From an uncultured Neomegalonema sp. (lineage in GTDB: Bacteria > Pseudomonadota > Alphaproteobacteria > Rhodobacterales > Rhodobacteraceae): a DNA stretch of 64,000 nucleotides. This document shows, in pieces, positions 63,587 through 64,000 of this stretch; the first letter of the stretch is position 1; the number at the start of each line of letters is the position of its first letter. The DNA is taken from contig CALKIZ010000003.1 of assembly GCA_937995735.1 (NCBI GenBank), positions 62,001 through 126,000 of the forward strand, written 5' to 3'. A program made the translations under genes and the position numbers. Under the pieces are notes generated by a model. It was not told where the DNA came from. It made no database searches and saw only the letters and a program-made list of their open reading frames with translations.

Positions 63587-63949
63587 CTACGCAGCATAGC
63601 CGTATTCATCGAGATCGCCATATTCATCATCGTCGATCCCAAGATCGTATTCCAAGCCAGCAACCTCATCTTTGAGTTTTGTTGCTTCTATATGAGAGTG
63701 CCGAAATCGTTCGCGGGCTGCATAAGCCGGACTGCTTCGGTGATCCTCTCCGGCCATCGCATGTCGCGTTAAATTCGCTTCTTCACGATCCCATGTTTGC
63801 TCAATGAACGTGCTGCTTTTTACAGCACTGCCTCTCGCATTGCGTAGAGCGCGCAGCTCGCTTTTGAGAAACTGGGTTTTGTCTTCAGTATTATAGTACA
63901 TTTCCATCACCGCCGTTGCTATGATGTTCCAATCGTAATTCGAGAACAT
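63587..63949 (-). CDS. small acidic protein of unknown function
   Basis: About 120 residues from the ATG at 63949. The first half has Tyr, Asn and Met-rich helices (MFSNYDWNIIATAVMEMYY) and basic patches (RALRNARGSAVKSS). The C-terminal 20 residues are strongly acidic and Tyr-rich (DDDEYGDLDEYGYAA). No signal, membrane helix or motif is recognised. It converges on rbfA six bases away. Its 5' flank reaches the window edge. Confidence 0.55.
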   Translation of the reverse strand: MFSNYDWNIIATAVMEMYYNTEDKTQFLKSELRALRNARGSAVKSSTFIEQTWDREEANLTRHAMAGEDHRSSPAYAARERFRHSHIEATKLKDEVAGLEYDLGIDDDEYGDLDEYGYAA

Positions 63950-64000
63950 CAAAAGAACAAGTGAAAAATAGAACTTTCTAAGAACTATTTGTGGGTATCA

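Overview
The window looks like chromosomal DNA from an alphaproteobacterium of moderate GC (an impression; GC was not computed). The signs are a CIRCE/sigma32-type heat-shock control region, a small RNA matching the alpha-r8/MmgR family beside efp and suhB, CtrA-type TTAA-N7-TTAA boxes, a betaine-homocysteine methyltransferase grouped with a corrinoid protein and a DUF1638 protein, and TadE/TadG-like proteins. The order Hyphomicrobiales or a relative is plausible but not proven. No transposase, phage gene, tRNA, rRNA or CRISPR array was seen.

Layout. 1-335: control region probably serving a groESL operon that lies to the left on the minus strand. 0.3-5.8 kb: molybdenum-hydroxylase maturation cassette (MoxR/CoxD-like ATPase, CoxE-like VWA protein, XdhC, molybdopterin-binding protein, MocA-like cytidylyltransferase) with no hydroxylase subunits; an antisense coiled-coil gene separates two domains that I remember as fused in relatives. 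5.9-10 kb: DppBC/DF-type ABC transporter without a binding protein. 10-16.4 kb: VOC protein, Bcr/CflA efflux pump, malate synthase G, EamA exporter, FAD oxidase. 16.5-18.2 kb: small RNA, EF-P, SuhB. 18.3-22.3 kb: SEFIR-domain protein, an unknown protein and a two-subunit aconitase X. 22.4-26.8 kb: FrnE-like DsbA protein, RNase D, CobK, DD-carboxypeptidase, SufE. 26.8-30.9 kb: a 514-bp intergenic region with two CtrA-type boxes, then a 1212-residue SIR2-like/TPR protein. 31-36.4 kb: betaine-homocysteine methyltransferase, rhomboid protease, corrinoid protein, DUF1638, aquaporin, glycosyltransferase. 36.5-42.3 kb: TadE/TadG pair, TrmB, membrane protein, GshA, ABC ATPase with a small membrane protein, zf-CHCC protein. 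42.3-47 kb: complete branched-chain-type ABC importer on the minus strand. 47-52 kb: polytopic membrane protein divergent from a PCuAC-like copper protein, methyltransferase, amidinotransferase, MarR regulator. 52-64 kb: IleS, malate dehydrogenase with a lysine-rich tail, then the rimP-nusA-ylxR-infB-rbfA information-processing operon.

How genes work together. The molybdenum genes overlap by 1-4 bases and probably mature one or more CO-dehydrogenase/xanthine-oxidase-type enzymes encoded elsewhere. The B12 theme recurs: CobK makes the corrin ring, the corrinoid protein carries methyl groups, and the methyltransferase can pass betaine methyls to homocysteine. Malate synthase G and malate dehydrogenase belong to glyoxylate/TCA metabolism. 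The last operon couples ribosome maturation, transcription elongation and translation initiation, and its leader may be attenuated.

The most unusual items are the SIR2-TPR protein with tyrosine where the family histidine is expected, the SEFIR protein (both toxin/defence-like folds, 7.5 kb apart with housekeeping genes between), the split molybdopterin/MocA module, the histone-H1-like tail on malate dehydrogenase, the alpha-r8 small RNA and the possible attenuator before rimP.
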